The notes beneath the pieces are model-generated. The model saw only the letters and a program-made list of their open reading frames with translations. It ran no database searches and had not been told where the DNA came from. 64,000 nucleotides of DNA, taken from the NCBI GenBank assembly GCA_007922195.1, contig ML681995.1, forward strand, positions 17,942,414 to 18,006,413. The letters are read 5' to 3'. Positions 59,846-64,000 of this stretch are shown here, one piece after another; position 1 is the first letter of the stretch, and the number at the start of each line of letters is the position of its first letter. This stretch comes from Podocnemis expansa. Taxonomy: Eukaryota; Chordata; Testudines; Podocnemididae. The position numbers and the translations under genes are program-made.

Positions 59846-61896
59846 ATTTATATCATCTCCCTCCCACACATGACTTATCTCCTGCTCTCTTTTTCTACCC
59901 TTGCTGTGCTTTGTTTCAGGCTCCAGAGTGCTGCTACTGCCATACGTGTGGCAAGCCTGCCTTTTAAATCCGTAACAGTCAGGTTTTAAAACTGTGAAGG
60001 CAGAATGACTGATTTTTCAGAAGCTGATAATGGGTCATCGACTCTTCTGTCTGGATTGGGAATGGGTGTCTGTATCAGTTCATTCATGGATTTCTGCATA
60101 GGGAATGCCTGCATGGTCCTAGAACACACATCACAAATCCCACCATCTCTTACCTGTTATCCTCGTTGATGTGCTCAGTGAAGAGTCAAGCTGCTCTCCT
60201 GCCCTAGGTCATGGTTGTAGGATATAGCAGTGTGGGAAAAGTTTGCAGTACTGCTTAGTTCTGTGAATAACAGAAACTTAACTTTTCGGGGTGCTCAGTC
60301 TGATGCTGTCTGCAAACACTGCAGGCCAGACTGCTGTCTAGGGATAGGGTTTTCAATGGGCATAAGAGACTTAGGTTCCCAGATCCTACTGAAATTCCCT
60401 AACTAGGGTCCTTTGAATATCCCAGCCTGTGTTACAGGGTGCAGTAGGCATGAATGGAGGAATACTAGCTGCTTTAGTTGGACTAGTTCCTGGCGTCCAC
60501 TGTGGCTGCATGCTTTAATGGCCAGCCTTTGGAAGGATGTTATCTGTGCTTTTCCACCACCCTCCCAGAGACCTGAGTCAGCACTGGGGACCACGCTTCC
60601 CTCCCCACACACACTATATTCTCTTTGAAGTGAATAGCTCCAAAGGCAGCTCAGTCTTGGTGCAGTCCTTGCACAGGAAAAAGGCTCCTCTCATGTATCC
60701 TCCTCACCTTCCTGAGATACCTGCGCAGAGCCAGCTGCAGACTGGTGCTCAATGTGCTTCAAAGTGCTACATAACTTTAATGTCACAGAATGCAGCCAAC
60801 ATTAGCATAATAAGGCCCTAATCCTCACTGGGGGGTGGGGGTAGGCTCTACATTAATTCAAACAGTAATAAAAAAAGCTGGGACTTAAATCATCAGCTGT
60901 GAATGAAATCATCTCAATAACAAACCCCCAAAGAGACAGGCAGCTGCTTCTCATTCTCAGAACTCATGCCTGGGAAGGTTCTGCTTCCTGCCATGCGGGG
61001 GAATTTTACGTCACCAGGATACTTTGATAAAACAGCGGGGGTTGTTCTTTAGCTATTGCACATCTATTTTCAGACATGGGACAGAATGGTCACTTACAGG
61101 CCAGTGTGGCGTGGGAACAGGCTGGGTAGTAACAGCACACAAGCACTTTACAGCTCCACCATGAACGCTGTTACTCCAGTCCTTGCAACAATCCAATTGC
61201 CTGCTATTCCTCACCATGAGAAACACATTAGAATGGGTCTCTGTGGCTGGCTAGTTAAAAAGCCCTGATCCAGGACAACGCTATAGTGATTGCAGACTAA
61301 TGGACTGGAACAAATTGCTTGTATCTTTAGCAATAGTCAATTGATTATGCATTTAATGCACTCCTAAAGTATTTATAGCTGACACGTGTGCTATAGAAAC
61401 TTTCCCAAAAGAATGACAGGGCCCTGACATATGCTTCGCTAGCACTTTTTTAGCATATCATGATTATTTCAAACTTGTTATTCTAATTAATTTTGGGAAG
61501 AACAATAGGGATTGACTGATGTACATGTTGTCAGATATTCAAGTGGACACCTGATGTCTATAGAGTCAATGTTGACCTCGGTCAGTTTGTCCCGAATTCA
61601 CCATTACACATACCGAAGTGTGCACACTAGATGAACTGGCCATTGACTGACCATGACTGTTAGTCTGTCACAGCAGCACAGCTACACACACAGGACCGGC
61701 ATGTGGAGCTCGTGTCAGTGTCAAGTGCCAGTTGTTCATTTTTAGTGATTTTCTGTACAATCTGCCTAGTGCTAAAAGGCTTTACTCCCAGAATCATTTA
61801 GCACTCAGATTTACCAAAGCTTACTAGACTTGTGTCAATCACAGTAATTTATAGTAATTTAGTACAAGCCCAACATGTGATCTAAAGATAATGAAT

Positions 61897-62094
61897 AATG
61901 AAAGTCCTGTGGCACCTTAAAGACTAACAAGCTTCTTTGAGCATAACCTTTAATGGGCTCCAAACCACTTGTATCTGATGAAGTGGGTTGAAGCCCATGA
62001 AAGCCGATGCCTGAAGAAATTTGTTAGTCTTTAAGGGGCCCCAGGACTTTCATTCTTTTTGCTGTATTCATACTAACACAGCTACCCTTCTAGA
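61897..62094. mobile_element. PLE foldback element, best-conserved core
   Basis: The arms, about 61897-61959 and 61992-62054, are inverted copies of the PLE end (AAAGTCCTGTGGCACCTTAA and its complement). They are followed by a single terminus (CATACTAACACAGCTACCC, then TTCTAGA). The loop holds a hammerhead-like core with all conserved core bases. Confidence 0.85.
61975..62002 (+). ncRNA. Hammerhead-ribozyme-like core, intact
   Basis: CUGAUGA (61975-61981), helix II GUGGG/CCCAU (61983-61987 with 61994-61998, one G-U pair) and GAAA (61999-62002) match the invariant hammerhead core. After it, AGCCGAUGCC can form only a very short helix III with a mismatch at the closing pair. Helix I with the upstream GUAU is weak. 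Hammerhead motifs have been reported in PLE terminal repeats, so the identity is plausible. Activity of this copy is not established. Confidence 0.5.
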
Positions 62095-62279
62095 ATTTAT
62101 GATCATGCAAGGAAAAAAAAATTTGAGGTTCTTAGGAATTCAGACACTTGCACATTAGGGAGAAAAATGAGCAACCCTTGCTGAAACTGGGGGACATTGA
62201 GCCAGATCCTTAACTGGTGTAAATGGATGTAGCTCCACTGTTTAATTGAATTACACTGATTTATACCATCTGAGTGTCT

Positions 62280-62690
62280 GCTTCCTCCTCTCCTGAACAC
62301 GGGCGAATTAATGCATGGGCCTACAGGACCCATGCCCAGGAGCCCTTCACTGTGAGGCTTTCAGAGGAGCTGAGCTGCCCTCAGCCAGAGGCCAAGCTCT
62401 GCAGTTGGCTTGCATTACAATTTCTGCCCTGCCCCCAGGGCCAAGCTCTGATCTCTTGCCCCACCCCTGTGCCAGCTGGTCCACCCCTGGGGGCGTGGTG
62501 CAGCTGGCTGCCACAACATGCAGTACGGCCTCCGGTATGGCCAGGACACACTGGAAAGCTCCCTGTGTGTGCCAGTCAGCACTGCTGCCCTGGGGCTGCT
62601 GATCAGCTAGGTTGGGGCTGGTCTCTAGCTCCAGTCCCCCACCCAGTGCTGGTTCTCCAGCTGGGAGCAGGGCCCTAGATTGGGAGGGGG
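62280..62690. other. GC-rich stretch before the LTR, probably an older element
   Basis: 'gggcgaattaatgcatgggcc' at the left recalls other 'gattaa...gggcccc' repeat starts (about 48670 and 26960). The open frames over it are composition-driven. No boundaries could be defined. Confidence 0.4.
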
Positions 62691-62691
62691 G

Positions 62692-62877
62692 TGTGGTGTT
62701 TTGGACTACCTAGGGTCATTGGAGTTGTCATAGTGATAAATGGGAGGGTCGTTTAGGTGCTAGGGAAACTTGTCTGTCAGGTCCTTTCTCTCAGTTCTCT
62801 TTCAATAAAGACTCCTTATACAGCTCTGAATATGCTGCCTCTCCTTATTGGATTATAATTTCCCCTAAAACTCTACA
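62692..62877 (+). mobile_element. Candidate 5' LTR of a Ty3/gypsy-type element
   Basis: It starts TGTGGTGTTTTGG and ends CTCTACA, with a polyadenylation signal (AATAAA, 62804-62809), and is followed two bases later by a primer-binding site. The left limit rests only on the TG dinucleotide, so the LTR may be longer. The 3' LTR and TSD are outside the window. Confidence 0.6.
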
Positions 62878-62879
62878 TC

Positions 62880-62897
62880 TGGCGACAGAGGATGGGA
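62880..62897 (+). promoter_or_regulatory. Primer-binding site
   Basis: TGGCGACAGAGGATGGGA begins with the TGG complement of a tRNA CCA end, two bases after the LTR. The 'ATGGGATTTG' continuation is what a T-arm would give. A Leu- or Ser-type tRNA is my best guess. Confidence 0.6.
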
Positions 62898-63105
62898 TTT
62901 GTGATGCAGTTGGCTATGCTCAACAATCCTGGCAACTTTGGAAAACCAGAATGCAATGTAAGAAGCAAAACTTTATTTTACTGCTTGCATGGGGGTTGGG
63001 TTGTAGCTGTGAAAGCTGATCTGTTTGCCTAAGGGCTAGCTGGCTATTCTGAAAGCTGATCTGCCTGCTGTTAAGTGAAGAGACAAACAACCACAAGAGG
63101 GTATC

Positions 63106-63879
63106 ATGGCGTTACTTACTACAACCCTTGAAGCATATGATCATTTGGCAGATTCATGGCAGACATATACAGCTCGATTTCAAAATTTTGTAATAGCAAA
63201 CGACATAACTAATGAGAAGAAGGTACCAGTTTTTATAACGGTCTTTGGAGTTAAGACTTGTAATTTGCTATGTGATTTGCTTTATCTGAAGAAGCCAGAG
63301 CAGAAACCTCATGGGGACCTAGTGGAAGTTCTGGGAGCACATTTTTCCCCAAAGCCACTAGTAATTGCAGAGAGGTATAGGTTCTACCAAAGGAACCAAG
63401 GTGAAGGTGAATCAGTTTTACAATTTGTAGCAGCTCTGCAGAAGCTGGCAGCACACTGTGACTTCAAGAACATATTAGAGGAAATGCTGCATGACAGGCT
63501 GGTGTGTGGCCTGCACAGTGAATCAACACAAAAACGCCTGTTGACTGAAGGTGAACTCACCTTGCAGAAGGCTGTGGAAATTGCAGTCTCCATGGAACGC
63601 GTCACCCAAGACATGCAACAGATCAGGGTCAGTGTCCGTAAAGTATCCCTACAACCGCCCCCAGGGCACCGGGGAGACAGGAATGTTACCGGTGTGGGAA
63701 GCAGGACCACCTCGCATCAGAGTGCCAGTTTAAGGAACTACTGTGTCGACAATGTGGTAAGAGAGGGCACATTGAACGTGCCTGCAAACAAAGGAAGGGT
63801 GAGCCAAACAGAAGAGGTAGACCTGAGAAAAAGGGGGCATTGGTTTGGCGGACTAAGAGGGAAATTCTGCATGCAGTAG
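63106..63879 (+). CDS. gag: Gag polyprotein of a Ty3/gypsy-type retrotransposon
   Basis: The 257-codon frame opens about 210 bases after the primer-binding site. Residues 1-175 look like a retrotransposon capsid/Gag domain: ERYRFYQRNQGEGESVLQFV, then HDRLVCGL and LTLQKAVEIAVSMERVT are the family's conserved helices. Gag packages the element's RNA into particles. After about residue 175 the frame becomes unrelated to Gag, because the zinc-knuckle sequence continues in another frame. The stop at 63877-63879 is therefore not the natural end. A single-base change in the C run near 63655-63662 would account for this. There are no stops in residues 1-175, so the copy looks young. Confidence 0.9.
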   Translation: MALLTTTLEAYDHLADSWQTYTARFQNFVIANDITNEKKVPVFITVFGVKTCNLLCDLLYLKKPEQKPHGDLVEVLGAHFSPKPLVIAERYRFYQRNQGEGESVLQFVAALQKLAAHCDFKNILEEMLHDRLVCGLHSESTQKRLLTEGELTLQKAVEIAVSMERVTQDMQQIRVSVRKVSLQPPPGHRGDRNVTGVGSRTTSHQSASLRNYCVDNVVREGTLNVPANKGRVSQTEEVDLRKRGHWFGGLRGKFCMQ

Positions 63880-64000
63880 AGCAGAATACAGGTGACCATA
63901 GTGACACCCCATTGGAAGATGAAAATTCCCTCCATGTTTTGTCTATAACAGCTGACCCATGTAAATTCTGGGTAACACCTGTGTTGGAAGGCAAACCTAT
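63642..64000 (+). pseudogene. Gag zinc knuckles and start of protease, shifted frame
   Basis: In a frame displaced from gag, two CCHC zinc knuckles (C-x2-C-x4-H-x4-C, about 63684-63725 and 63747-63788) are followed by a basic stretch and then sequence like the start of a retroelement protease domain. There is no stop to the window edge. It is bounded on the left by an in-frame TAA at 63639-63641, so it is not an independent gene. The protease active site lies beyond the window. Confidence 0.88.

Overview
This window is vertebrate, non-coding-dominated DNA, most likely from a turtle (a crocodilian is the second choice). The reasons are a high density of CR1 LINE copies in both orientations, Penelope-like retroelement (PLE) ends, hAT-type MITEs with 8-bp target-site duplications (TSDs), MIR-type SINEs, and SINEs with a tRNA head and a CR1 tail. 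There are no bacterial-style genes, operons or CRISPR arrays. Most long reading frames are accidental translations of GC-rich minisatellites or of repeats.

The only host gene I can support is a paralemmin-family gene on the + strand, best matched by PALM2 (PALM2-AKAP2 locus). Two consecutive exons are visible: an 81-nt exon at 8156-8236 and a 131-nt exon at 30975-31105, separated by a 22.7-kb intron. They encode the N-terminal coiled-coil region. The first exon must lie upstream of the window and the later exons downstream. Everything else is intronic.

Layout. 1-8155: upstream intron with a CR1 3' end, a PLE with inverted ends, a TA-flanked pogo/Tigger-like element, and a hAT MITE nested inside a PLE foldback. 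8237-30974: the intron between the exons. It holds a TSD-flanked PLE, a hAT element carrying a minisatellite, two inverted copies of a 1.1-kb hAT family, a solo LTR with a 5-bp TSD, several smaller TSD-flanked MITEs and a tRNA-Ala/CR1 SINE. 31106-64000: downstream intron. It holds more MITEs, PLE foldbacks, PLE fragments that keep reverse-transcriptase and GIY-YIG endonuclease motifs, three antisense CR1 copies, a second tRNA/CR1 SINE and, at the right edge, the 5' part of a young-looking Ty3/gypsy-type LTR retrotransposon (LTR, primer-binding site, gag, zinc knuckles).

Points most worth a second look: the PLE ends carry a conserved hammerhead-ribozyme-like core inside foldback structures; GC-rich hAT MITEs repeatedly act as sites of minisatellite growth; and a dispersed family of roughly 90-bp imperfect palindromes recurs at least a dozen times and is not explained by the named repeats. 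Family names were assigned by reading motifs, termini and TSDs, without a database search.
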